From Xanthobacteraceae bacterium (lineage in GTDB: Bacteria; Pseudomonadota; Alphaproteobacteria; Rhizobiales; Xanthobacteraceae), in NCBI GenBank assembly GCA_022841625.1, contig JALHRD010000024.1:1-64000 (forward strand): a stretch of 64,000 nucleotides of DNA. The letters run 5' to 3'. Position 1 is the first letter of the stretch. Every line of letters begins with the position of its first letter. Made by a program: the position numbers and the translations under genes. Under the pieces are notes generated by a model. The model searched no databases and had not been told where the DNA came from. It saw nothing but the letters and a program-made list of their open reading frames with translations. Shown in pieces: positions 17,401 to 25,349 of this stretch.

Positions 17401-18693
17401 ATGGACGACACCGTTCGCAAGATCACCGCCGAAGACATCAACCCGCGCTTCAATTGGGGCCGCGCCCTGCCGGCCCTGGGCATCATGGGCGTCGATTTCG
17501 AGGAGCGCGTGGACTATCGGCGGCTCCACAAATATCGCCTGGCGCGGGTCAAGATGGCGCTGGAGAAGTCCGACCTTGGCGCGCTCTTGGTGTTTGACGT
17601 TAATAATATCCGCTACATCACCTCGACCAAAATTGGCGAATGGGAGCGCGACAAGCTCTCGCGCTGGGCGCTGCTGACTCGCACCGGCGAGCCGATCCTG
17701 TGGGACTTCGGTTCCGCCGCCGTGCATCACAAGCTTTACACACCCTGGCTCGCGCCGGAAAACTGCCGCGCCGGGCTGGTCGGCCTGCGCGGCACCGTGC
17801 ATCCCTCGTTCGGCCTGATGAAGCGGCATGCCGAGGAAATCGCCTCGCTGATCCGCGAAGCCGGTGTCGCCGACATGCCGATCGGCGTCGACATCATCGA
17901 ACCGCCGATGATGTTCGAACTGGAGAAAGCCGGCCTGAAGGTCCATGACGGCCAGCAGGTGATGCTGGAAGCACGCGAGATCAAGAGCGCCGACGAGATT
18001 GCGCTGCTCAACCGCGCCGCCGCGATGGTGGACGGCGCCTATCATCTGATTTACGAACAGCTCAAGCCCGGCGTGCGCGAAAACGACATCGTCGCCGAGG
18101 TCAACAAGTTCCTCTACACCCACGGCTCCGACGACGTCGAAGCAATCAACGCCATTTCCGGCGAGCGCTGCAATCCGCATCCGCACAATTTCACCGACCG
18201 CATGATCCGCCCGGGCGATCAGGCGTTCTTCGACATCCTGCAGAGCTTCATGGGCTATCGCACCTGCTATTACCGCACCTTCAATGTCGGGCGCGCCACG
18301 CCGGCGCAGCACGACGCCTACAAGACCGCGCGCGAATGGCTCGACAACGCCATGGGCCGGATCAAGCCGGGCGCCTCAACCGCCGATATTTGCAGCGCGT
18401 TCCCGAAATGCGACGCGTTCGGCTTCCCCGACGAAATGTCGGCGTTCGGCCTGCAATTCGCGCACGGCCTCGGCTTGGCGCTGCACGAGCGGCCGATCAT
18501 CTCACGGGTGGTGTCGATGGATCACCCGACCGAGATCAAGGAGGGCATGGTATTCGCGATCGAAACCTATTGCCCGGCGACCGACGGCTACTCCGCCGCC
18601 CGCATCGAGGAAGAGGTGGTGGTGACCGACAAAGGCTGCCGCGTCATCACGCTGTTCCCGGCGGAGGAATTGCCGATCAGCGCGAAGTATTGA
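17401..18693 (+). CDS. M24-family (Xaa-Pro aminopeptidase/DddP-like) protein with incomplete metal site
   Basis: A 430-residue protein with an N-terminal creatinase-like domain (ALLVFDVNNIRYITS near 60-75) and a C-terminal pita-bread M24 domain. Of the five usual metal ligands I see the first Asp (AFFDILQSF), the His (FAHGLGLALHE) and both Glu (FAIETYCP, RIEEEVVV). The second Asp is missing: the segment GYRTCYYRTFNVG has Cys/Tyr where other members have Asp. It may bind one metal or none, or have a changed reaction; DddP-type lyases are a distant relative. The start at 17401 is supported by AGGAG 7 nt upstream; the longer in-frame extension runs antisense over benzoate-CoA ligase. Confidence 0.85.
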   Translation: MDDTVRKITAEDINPRFNWGRALPALGIMGVDFEERVDYRRLHKYRLARVKMALEKSDLGALLVFDVNNIRYITSTKIGEWERDKLSRWALLTRTGEPILWDFGSAAVHHKLYTPWLAPENCRAGLVGLRGTVHPSFGLMKRHAEEIASLIREAGVADMPIGVDIIEPPMMFELEKAGLKVHDGQQVMLEAREIKSADEIALLNRAAAMVDGAYHLIYEQLKPGVRENDIVAEVNKFLYTHGSDDVEAINAISGERCNPHPHNFTDRMIRPGDQAFFDILQSFMGYRTCYYRTFNVGRATPAQHDAYKTAREWLDNAMGRIKPGASTADICSAFPKCDAFGFPDEMSAFGLQFAHGLGLALHERPIISRVVSMDHPTEIKEGMVFAIETYCPATDGYSAARIEEEVVVTDKGCRVITLFPAEELPISAKY

Positions 18694-18874
18694 CCGGCGG
18701 CGGGCACCCGTTCTTTTCGGGGGCCGCGGCGGCGGCCGCAGCGACTTCCTGGATATACTCGCTGATCTCGCGCTCGATGGCGGCGAGCGTGAGCCGCAGT
18801 TCCTCGCTCAAGAGCATCCGACCGGACTGCTCTTCCTCGGGAAACTCTGAAAAATAGCGCTGCCCATCCAGCAT
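18677..18874 (-). CDS. Small hypothetical protein
   Basis: A possible 65-residue protein, MLDGQRYFSEFPEEEQ onward, with an acidic helical middle (SEELRLTLAAIEREISEYIQE) and an alanine-rich tail. Third codon positions are mostly G or C, like real genes here, and it fills an otherwise empty convergent gap, overlapping the M24 gene's end by 17 nt. There is no recognisable domain and the ribosome site is weak. It could be a chance frame. Confidence 0.45.
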   Translation of the reverse strand: MLDGQRYFSEFPEEEQSGRMLLSEELRLTLAAIEREISEYIQEVAAAAAAAPEKNGCPPPVNTSR

Positions 18875-19074
18875 GCGTGGCCCCCGCAAGCATCCAAGCC
18901 TCTTACGCGAATACCGAATCAATTCGGGCCAGTGAATCAATCGGAGTCCGCCAGCGCAAGAACTAGTTGGCGCCCGCCATTCCCCAGCAGCGGCTGGCCG
19001 CGCTTGAACGGCCCCGGCAGGGCTGGCATTGCCAACCGGGCCGGTTCACACTTGGCGTTCCAGGGAGGATTGCC

Positions 19075-20091
19075 ATGTTGACCCGCCGCGGAGTGCTGAC
19101 CGGCGCCGCCGGTACCAGTTTAGTGCTGGCTGGCGGCGCGCGCCTTGCGATGGCGCAAGCCTCGCAACGCGAGCGCAACAAGGCCGCTGTGCTTGGCTAC
19201 AAGGACGCGATGAAGACCAAGCCGCAGAAGGAGGTCGAGGCCGCCTTCATGGGGCCAGGCTACCGGCGCCTCCGCTCCGGCATGCAGAACATCGCGGCCA
19301 ATGCCCGCGACCAGGGATTTCCGCTTCCGGGCGACTATCTGCGCGGCGCGTTTCCGGACCGCATCGACACGGTCGAAGAGGTCATCGCCGATGGCGACAT
19401 GGTGGGCCTCTTGTTCAAGCTCACCGGCACCCACAGGGGTAACTTCTTCGGGATCGCCCCAACCGGCAGGAGAATCGACATCTACGAGACCGGGCTGTTC
19501 CGCCTGGCCGACGGCAAGATCGTCGAATCCTGGTTCATGGCCGACGAAGTTCGTCTGCTGCGTCAGATCGGCGCCACACTGCCCGCACGCAAGGACGGCA
19601 CGAGGGTCGTCCCGCCGGTGACCGGCGCAGGCGAAGATGCTGACGCTGTGGTCAAACGGCTCGCCGCCGGCTCGCTCGCAGCCGTCGAGGATCGCAACCG
19701 ATTGCTGGTGGCACAGTCCAAGAGCGCGGCGCCGCCGAAGGATGTACGCGCCCCGGACTTTCACCAGCGCCGCGCCGGATTCCAGAACCTGCGCGAATTC
19801 GGCGAACGACGCGGCGCGGCCAAGGAGACCGTCACGTCGGCCATGCCGGAGCGGCGCGATCCGATCGACGGGCTGCTCGCCGAGGGCGAGAAAGTCTGGA
19901 TGCGATTCAAACTCTCCGCCGTCCACAGCGGGGCGCTCTACAGCCTGCCGCCAACGGGGCGGCGCGTCGAAGCGCCCGAGATCGGCATCGCCCGCATTGT
20001 CGACGGCATGTGGAAGGATGCCTGGTATTTTGGCGATGAGCTGGGACTGCTGCTACAACTCGGCTACGCCGATCAGGTGCTGGCGCCGTAA
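19075..20091 (+). CDS. Tat-exported protein with two SnoaL-like (ester cyclase/NTF2-fold) domains
   Basis: A 338-residue protein with a Tat signal (LTRRGVLTGAAGTSLVLAGG, cleavage after AMAQ) and two SnoaL-like units. The first unit, about 40-180, contains GTHRGNFFGIAPTGRRIDIYE and the second, about 210-335, contains VHSGALYSLPPTGRRVEAPE (a glycine follows the first in the form given only in part here). The repeated G-PPTGRR-(I/V) motif indicates internal duplication. SnoaL folds include polyketide cyclases, isomerases and non-catalytic domains. GGGAGG lies 7 nt before ATG. A ModA-like receptor follows 34 nt later, suggesting a two-gene operon with a periplasmic role; function unknown. Confidence 0.8.
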   Translation: MLTRRGVLTGAAGTSLVLAGGARLAMAQASQRERNKAAVLGYKDAMKTKPQKEVEAAFMGPGYRRLRSGMQNIAANARDQGFPLPGDYLRGAFPDRIDTVEEVIADGDMVGLLFKLTGTHRGNFFGIAPTGRRIDIYETGLFRLADGKIVESWFMADEVRLLRQIGATLPARKDGTRVVPPVTGAGEDADAVVKRLAAGSLAAVEDRNRLLVAQSKSAAPPKDVRAPDFHQRRAGFQNLREFGERRGAAKETVTSAMPERRDPIDGLLAEGEKVWMRFKLSAVHSGALYSLPPTGRRVEAPEIGIARIVDGMWKDAWYFGDELGLLLQLGYADQVLAP

Positions 20092-20125
20092 TGGAGGCGC
20101 CACCCCGATTCATTCGGGAGAAACG

Positions 20126-20878
20126 ATGATCATCAAGGCTACCGTGACATCGGCGATCGCAGTGGTGGGTACGTGGGGATGGACCACACCGGCCGCCGCC
20201 GCCGAAATCGTCTTGTTTGCCTCCAACGCCCTCAACGCCATTCTGGAAGAGGTCGTTCCGCAGTTTGAGCGCGCGAGCGGCCACACCGTGACCATGCGGC
20301 TTGGCGTTGCCGCGCGGCTGCATCAGGACATCGAGAGTGGCGCGCCGTTCGACGCCGCGATCCTGGTTGGCAGCCTCGATAGCCTCGTCAAGCAGGGCAA
20401 GATAGCGGCCGGAACCGCGAACGCGCTTGGCCGCTCCGGCTACGGCTTGGCGGTGCGTCAAGGCGCGCCCAGGCCAAACATCGCCACGACCGAGGCATTC
20501 AAACAGGCCATGCTGCGGGCAAACTCGATTGCATTTACCGAGGGCGGCGGTAGCGGCAGCTATTTTCTGCGGCTGCTCGACCGACTCGGCATTGCCGCAG
20601 CGATGAAACCGAAGCTCAGGCCGGGCACCAACACGCAGGAGGCGGTGGCGCTGGGCGAGGTCGAGATGTCGATAAACGGCATCGTGCCGATCCTGCGGGC
20701 ACGCGGAGTCGAACTGGTCGGCCCGCTGCCCGCCGAATTGCAAAGCTACAGTGTTTTTGTCGCGGGCGTCAGCGCCACAACCAAACAGAGCGCAGCCGCA
20801 GCCGCTTTGCTGCAATTCCTGACGATGCCAACGGCGGCCGCTGTGTTCAAAGCACGCGGCGTTGAAGTTGCGCCTTAG
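20126..20878 (+). CDS. ModA-like periplasmic substrate-binding protein
   Basis: A 250-residue protein with signal peptide (cleavage after AAAAE region, about 25) and the type II periplasmic-binding fold of molybdate receptors: EIVLFASNALNAILEEVVPQF opens the mature chain in two parts (EIVLFASNAL, NAILEEVVPQF), with GAPFDAAILVGSLDSLV and FTEGGGSGSYFLRLLDRLGI further on. The ATG at 20126 follows a GGGAGAAACG ribosome site. No ModB or ModC partner is present, so molybdate or tungstate uptake is unproved. Several molybdenum hydroxylases lie 20-35 kb away. Some ModA-like proteins in such clusters bind organic acids instead. Confidence 0.8.
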   Translation: MIIKATVTSAIAVVGTWGWTTPAAAAEIVLFASNALNAILEEVVPQFERASGHTVTMRLGVAARLHQDIESGAPFDAAILVGSLDSLVKQGKIAAGTANALGRSGYGLAVRQGAPRPNIATTEAFKQAMLRANSIAFTEGGGSGSYFLRLLDRLGIAAAMKPKLRPGTNTQEAVALGEVEMSINGIVPILRARGVELVGPLPAELQSYSVFVAGVSATTKQSAAAAALLQFLTMPTAAAVFKARGVEVAP

Positions 20879-20944
20879 GCAAAATCTTGCCGGAATGCCG
20901 CATCCAGCACACCGAACGCGAGTTTGGCGGCAGCCGTACCTCAT

Positions 20945-20976
20945 GGTAGCTCTTCCAGCGCGCAGGGAGAGCTACC
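20945..20976. terminator. Terminator-like hairpin before the Bug pair
   Basis: GGTAGCTCTTCC at 20945-20956 pairs with GGGAGAGCTACC at 20965-20976 (12 bp with one G-T), loop 8 nt. There is no T-tract. It lies 67 nt after the ModA-like gene and 30 nt before the next start, so it could end the upstream transcript or act as a leader structure. Confidence 0.4.
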
Positions 20977-21006
20977 GGATACCGCAGCAACCAATGAGAA
21001 AACCTC

Positions 21007-22038
21007 ATGAGTCTTAGTTGCTTCACACGCACCGCATCCGCCTTTGCCGCTTTCACTTGCGCGCTTGGCACGACAGTTGCCACCGCGCAGACGCCGGCGG
21101 AGTTTTACAAAGGCAAGCAGGTTAGCCTCTATATCGGCTTCTCCGCCGGCGGCACCTACGACCTCTACGGCCGCGTTGTCGCGCGCCACATCGGCAAGCA
21201 CATCCCCGGCAACCCGACCGTTGTCCCCCGCAACATGGAGGGCGCCGGATCGATCCGGCTCACCAACTTCATGTATGCGCAGGCGCCGAAGGACGGCACC
21301 GCAATCGCGACCATGGGTCGTGGCGGCGCGTTCGGCCCACTGTTCGGCATGAAGGGCGCGCAATTCGAGGCCGAGCGCTTTGTCTGGCTTGGCAGCGCCA
21401 ATGACGAAGTCAGCCTATGCGCTTCCTGGCATCTCTCGGGCATCAAGACCTTCGACGATGTCCGCCAACGCGAATTGGTCATCGCCGCCACCGGGCCGGG
21501 CGACGAAAGCCAGACCGTGCCGAAACTGCTCAATGCGGTGCTCGGTTCAAAATTCAAAGTGATCGGCGGCTATCCCGGCTCAAACGAAATGACGATCTCC
21601 GTCGAGCGCGGCGAGACCCAGGGTCGCTGCGCTCATTCGTGGGCCAGCATGAAAAGCGTCCACCGGCAATGGCTCGACGAAAAGAAGATCAACATTTTGG
21701 TGCAGCTCTCCTACCAGAAGCATCCCGAACTACCGCACATCCCGCTGGCCGGCGATCTGGCGAAGACCCCAGACGACAAGCAGATGATCAATCTGCTCGC
21801 GGCGCGGCAGGTGATGGGCCGCCCGTTTTTCACGACGCCCGATCTGCCGCCGGATCGCGCGGCCGCGCTGCGCAAGGCGTTTCTAGACGTGCTGCGCGAC
21901 CCGGAATTGCTAGCCGAAGCCGAAAAGCTCAAGCTTGAAATCACCCCGGTATCGGGCGAGCGCGTCCAGGACATCGTACGGGACATCTATGCCACGCCGC
22001 GCGCCATCGTCGACCGGGCGGCGGACTACGTGAAGTAG
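21007..22038 (+). CDS. TctC-like periplasmic receptor, FYKGK subgroup
   Basis: A 343-residue exported protein (signal peptide ending ATAQ at about 28). After cleavage it reads TPAEFYKGKQVSLYIGFSAGG, then IGKHIPGNPTVVPRNMEGAGS, the hallmark of a diverged branch of the Bug/TctC family in which the usual YP-KP start is replaced by an FYKGK motif. It includes PFFTTPDLPPDRAAALRKAF near the C-terminus. It is 6 nt from a close paralogue, and both end in the same conserved region. No cognate membrane proteins are present; ligand unknown. Confidence 0.88.
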   Translation: MSLSCFTRTASAFAAFTCALGTTVATAQTPAEFYKGKQVSLYIGFSAGGTYDLYGRVVARHIGKHIPGNPTVVPRNMEGAGSIRLTNFMYAQAPKDGTAIATMGRGGAFGPLFGMKGAQFEAERFVWLGSANDEVSLCASWHLSGIKTFDDVRQRELVIAATGPGDESQTVPKLLNAVLGSKFKVIGGYPGSNEMTISVERGETQGRCAHSWASMKSVHRQWLDEKKINILVQLSYQKHPELPHIPLAGDLAKTPDDKQMINLLAARQVMGRPFFTTPDLPPDRAAALRKAFLDVLRDPELLAEAEKLKLEITPVSGERVQDIVRDIYATPRAIVDRAADYVK

Positions 22039-22044
22039 TCGATC

Positions 22045-23052
22045 ATGAACAAAGCCGCGCTTGCGCTGTTTGCATTGATTTTGTCGGAGCCGGCGGCGGC
22101 GCAAACGCCGGCCGAGTTCTACAAAGGCAAGCAGGTCAGCATCTATGTCGGCTTTACCGCCGGTGGCACCTACGATCTTTATGCGCGCGTGCTCGCACGC
22201 CACATGGGCCGCCATATTCCCGGCAACCCGTCGGTGGTGCCGCGCAACATGGAAGGCGCCGGCAGCCTGCGGCTCGCCAATTACATCTACCAGATCGCGC
22301 CGCGCGACGGCACGGCGATCGCCACGATCGGGCGCTCGACCGTCGCCGGCCCGCTGTTCGGCCACCCGTCCGCCAAGTTCGATCCGCGCGAGTTCTCCTG
22401 GCTCGGCAGCACCAACGACGAAGTCTCGATCTGCGCCGCTTGGCACACCGCGGGGATCAAGCACTTCGACGATCTCAAAGCCAAGGGGTATTCGTTCGGC
22501 GCGACCGGCCCAACCGAAGAGGCGGTGCAAATCTACAAGGCCATGAATGCAATGCTCGGCACCAAGATACGCACCGTGTCCGGCTACCCCGGCGGCAACC
22601 AGATCAGCCTCGCCATGGAACGCGGCGAAATCCACGGCCGCTGCGCGATTTCCTGGTCCAGCATCAAGGCAGGCCTGCCGCATTGGATCGAAGAGAAAAA
22701 ATTCGTTCCCCTGCTGCAAGTGGCCTCCGCCAAACACCCCGACCTGCCGGATGTGCCGCTGCTCATGGGCCTCGCCCCCGACGACGAGGCCCGGCATATT
22801 TTCCGATTTCTGATCGCGCGTCAGATCATGGGCCGGCCGTTCTTCGGTCCGCCGGAAGTTCCGAAGGATCGGTCCGACGCGCTACGTAAGGCGTTCCTCG
22901 ACACGCTCAGCGACCCCGAGTTTTTGGCCGAGGCCGACAAGATCAAACTCGAAATCAATCCGGTGCCGGCGCGACGGGTCGAAGATTTACTGCGCGAGCT
23001 ATACGCAACCCCACCCGCCATTACGCAGAAGGCGGCGACGCTGTTTAATTGA
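22045..23052 (+). CDS. TctC-like periplasmic receptor, FYKGK subgroup (tandem paralogue)
   Basis: A 335-residue receptor highly similar to the gene 6 nt upstream: TPAEFYKGKQVSIYVGFTAGG, RHIPGNPSVVPRNMEGAGS, RPFFGPPEVPKDRSDALRKA. The signal peptide is short (about 18 residues, ending PAAAQ). The spacing indicates one transcript and coupled translation. Its stop lies 2 nt from the stop of the convergent Rieske oxygenase. Two adjacent receptors may differ in ligand range or form a hetero-pair. Confidence 0.88.
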   Translation: MNKAALALFALILSEPAAAQTPAEFYKGKQVSIYVGFTAGGTYDLYARVLARHMGRHIPGNPSVVPRNMEGAGSLRLANYIYQIAPRDGTAIATIGRSTVAGPLFGHPSAKFDPREFSWLGSTNDEVSICAAWHTAGIKHFDDLKAKGYSFGATGPTEEAVQIYKAMNAMLGTKIRTVSGYPGGNQISLAMERGEIHGRCAISWSSIKAGLPHWIEEKKFVPLLQVASAKHPDLPDVPLLMGLAPDDEARHIFRFLIARQIMGRPFFGPPEVPKDRSDALRKAFLDTLSDPEFLAEADKIKLEINPVPARRVEDLLRELYATPPAITQKAATLFN

Positions 23053-23054
23053 CG

Positions 23055-24311
23055 TTAAGGCGCAATTCCCATCGCGTCGCAGAACGCCTTGCGCACCTCC
23101 GGCGGCTGGCCGGCACAATGGCGGAAGCCGTTCAGGCGCGCCTTGAGCAGCGGATAGTTTTCGTGCTCGGCGAGCGTGATGCCCTCGGTCGAGGTCTTCT
23201 TGGCGATGTTCGGCAATTCGATGCACTTGGCGGCGTTGGCGCTGCGCAACGTCGCCTTCGGATCGGCGCCGCGCGCCACCGCGTCGAGTTCCTCGAACAG
23301 GCGCTTGCGCATCATCGCGATGCCGAGATCGGAGGCGCCGAGGTTCTCCTTGGTGCGGTCGGCGATGACGCCCTGCCCGACCCAGGCGATGATGTCCTGG
23401 TTGATGACGTGGCTCGAAATCCAGCGGCCGTTCGCGTCCTTGATCGGGCTCACCCAGGTTGGAACCTTGTCCTGGACGTAGGGCTCGCGACCCCTCGGCA
23501 CGCGCATGAAGAACCAGCAGACCGAGAGCGTGTTCTCGTCGTCGATCGGCACGCGCCATTCGAAATGATTGCCGAGATAGAAGCCGTTCGGCCACAGCGT
23601 GACACGACCGATCGTCCAGACCGGGTCGCCCTCGGTCTGGCCTTCGCGCACGCGCTTATAGACAAAGCCGTAGTCGAACTCCTCAAACACCAGCTTCAAA
23701 TGCTTGGCGGCATAAGGTGCGGCCTCGCCCTTGAGCCGCTGATTCCAGTTTTCGTGCATCCATTCGAAATGCACGGGGTCGCAGGAGTTTTCCTGGCACT
23801 GGAACCAATTGCAGGGAATGTCCGAGAGCACCACTTCGCGAAAGCCGTTCTCCCAGGTGAACGGTTCCCAGATCGGCAGCTCCGGCGCCGGTTGCGGGCC
23901 CATATAGGCGAACAGCAACCCCGCGCATTCCTTCACCGGATAGGCCTTGGCGAGGCAGCGCTCGCGCGCCTTGCCGCGCGGATTGACGACGTCGTCATAG
24001 GGCTGCTCGATGACGTTGCCGCGCTCATCCATCAGCCAGCCGTGATAGTTGCAGCGGATGCCGGTCTCCTCGACAAAGCCGTAGGACAGGTCAGCGCGCC
24101 GGTGCGGACAGTTACGGTCGATCAATCCGTATTTTTCGCCGAGGTCCTTGTAGAGGACGAGATCCTCGCCGAGCAGCCGGATTGTCTTGATTGGATTGAC
24201 GTCAAGCTCGCTCGCGCCGCCGATCGGATGCCAGTAGCGCCGCAGGTAGTCGCCCATCGGCGTACCGGGACCGACCTGGGTAAGAATCCGGTTTTTCTCG
24301 GCGCTCAGCAC
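23055..24311 (-). CDS. Rieske [2Fe-2S] aromatic oxygenase, alpha subunit (phthalate/carbazole type)
   Basis: A 418-residue alpha subunit with Rieske ligands C68, H70, C87 and H90 (CPHRRADL, RCNYHGW) and the mononuclear site in CQENSCDPVHFEWMHENW with Asp in QDIIAWVG. The opening AEKNRILTQVGPGTPMGDYL places it with phthalate-4,5-dioxygenase-like single-alpha (class IA) oxygenases that need no beta subunit. It follows the dehydrogenase gene by 12 nt and is the last gene of a minus-strand operon. An electron-transfer reductase is not in the window. It likely hydroxylates or demethylates an aromatic acid. Confidence 0.91.
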   Translation of the reverse strand: MLSAEKNRILTQVGPGTPMGDYLRRYWHPIGGASELDVNPIKTIRLLGEDLVLYKDLGEKYGLIDRNCPHRRADLSYGFVEETGIRCNYHGWLMDERGNVIEQPYDDVVNPRGKARERCLAKAYPVKECAGLLFAYMGPQPAPELPIWEPFTWENGFREVVLSDIPCNWFQCQENSCDPVHFEWMHENWNQRLKGEAAPYAAKHLKLVFEEFDYGFVYKRVREGQTEGDPVWTIGRVTLWPNGFYLGNHFEWRVPIDDENTLSVCWFFMRVPRGREPYVQDKVPTWVSPIKDANGRWISSHVINQDIIAWVGQGVIADRTKENLGASDLGIAMMRKRLFEELDAVARGADPKATLRSANAAKCIELPNIAKKTSTEGITLAEHENYPLLKARLNGFRHCAGQPPEVRKAFCDAMGIAP

Positions 24312-24323
24312 GATCGCTCTCCT

Positions 24324-25283
24324 TTATTCGAGCCCGGTCGGAACGTTCTTGTTCTCGCTTTCGAGCTTCATGCCGGACATCAGCGCCATGGTCTCCATCA
24401 TGGCGGCAAAGTCCTTTTGGAGATATTCATTCGGGTTCTTCTGCAAGATGGCAGCGCCGAAATGCGCCTGCAACACTTCGCGCGCCGCCGCCGTCACCGG
24501 CATCGGCACGTCCCAATCGCGCCCAAGCTCAAGGCCGAGGTCCATATCCTTGCGCAACAGCTCCGGCGTGAAGGTGGTGGTCCAGTCGAGATTGACCAGC
24601 GCCGGCGCCTTGTAGGCGGTGAACATCGAGCCCATCACGCTGTTGTTCATGAATGCCAGAAACGCCTGCCGCGGCACGCCCATCTTGTTGGCCAACAGCG
24701 TGATTTCGATCAAATTCTCGATCACCACGCCGAGCATGACGTTGTGCGCGATCTTGCAGATGCGTGCGAGTTCGCCTTCGCCGACATAGGCGACACCGCG
24801 CGGCGCGATTGCCTCCATCATCGGCGTGACGGTCTTTACGGCAGCATCCGCGCCGGACAGCACCGCGGAGAGTTTTCCCGCCTTGATCACCTTGGCATTG
24901 CCGGAGATCGGCGCGGCGACAAAATCGGCGCCGAGCTTCTTAAGTTCTTCGCGGATGTCCTTGGAGTCCTCGACCGCAATGGTCGAACAATCGACAAAGA
25001 TCTTGGGCAGCTTCCCATTACGGCCGGTGATGAGACCGTCCTTGCCGAAATAAACCTCCTTGAGGTCCTTGCCGGTCGAAACGATCGAGAACACCACGTC
25101 CATGCCGGCGAGATCGGCGAGCTTGTCGACCACTTTGGCGCCCTTGGCCGCCAGCGGCTCGGCCTTTGAGCGGGTGCGGTTCCAGACGGAAAGGTCGTAG
25201 CCCGCCTTGACCAGGCGTTCCGCCATGGAAAATCCCATGCGGCCCATGCCAACCCAGCCGATTTTTTGAGTGCTATTCGCCAT
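24324..25283 (-). CDS. NAD(P)-dependent beta-hydroxyacid dehydrogenase (3-hydroxyisobutyrate dehydrogenase family)
   Basis: A 319-residue oxidoreductase. A Rossmann motif opens the chain (KIGWVGMGRMGFSMAERLVK), followed by the substrate motif FVAAPISGNAKVIKAGKLSAVL and the catalytic Lys in KIAHNVMLGVVIENL. I place the start at 25283 because AGGAG lies 7 nt before it; an in-frame ATG at 25319 would add 12 unmatched residues. It oxidises a 3-hydroxy acid or reduces a semialdehyde. It is 12 nt upstream of the Rieske oxygenase and downstream of the AbrB-like gene, so all three probably serve one pathway. Confidence 0.9.
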   Translation of the reverse strand: MANSTQKIGWVGMGRMGFSMAERLVKAGYDLSVWNRTRSKAEPLAAKGAKVVDKLADLAGMDVVFSIVSTGKDLKEVYFGKDGLITGRNGKLPKIFVDCSTIAVEDSKDIREELKKLGADFVAAPISGNAKVIKAGKLSAVLSGADAAVKTVTPMMEAIAPRGVAYVGEGELARICKIAHNVMLGVVIENLIEITLLANKMGVPRQAFLAFMNNSVMGSMFTAYKAPALVNLDWTTTFTPELLRKDMDLGLELGRDWDVPMPVTAAAREVLQAHFGAAILQKNPNEYLQKDFAAMMETMALMSGMKLESENKNVPTGLE

Positions 25284-25349
25284 ACCGCGCTCCTGGTTTG
25301 CTCGAAACTTGTTAGTCATTAGGCCAGTGCGGCGGCCGCTTCAACCGCC

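Noticed and set aside
23049-25169. A 706-codon open frame on the plus strand
   Set aside because: It runs exactly antisense to the Rieske oxygenase and dehydrogenase genes, whose motifs are intact. Its His/Arg/Asp-rich product has no domain; long antisense frames are common in GC-rich DNA.
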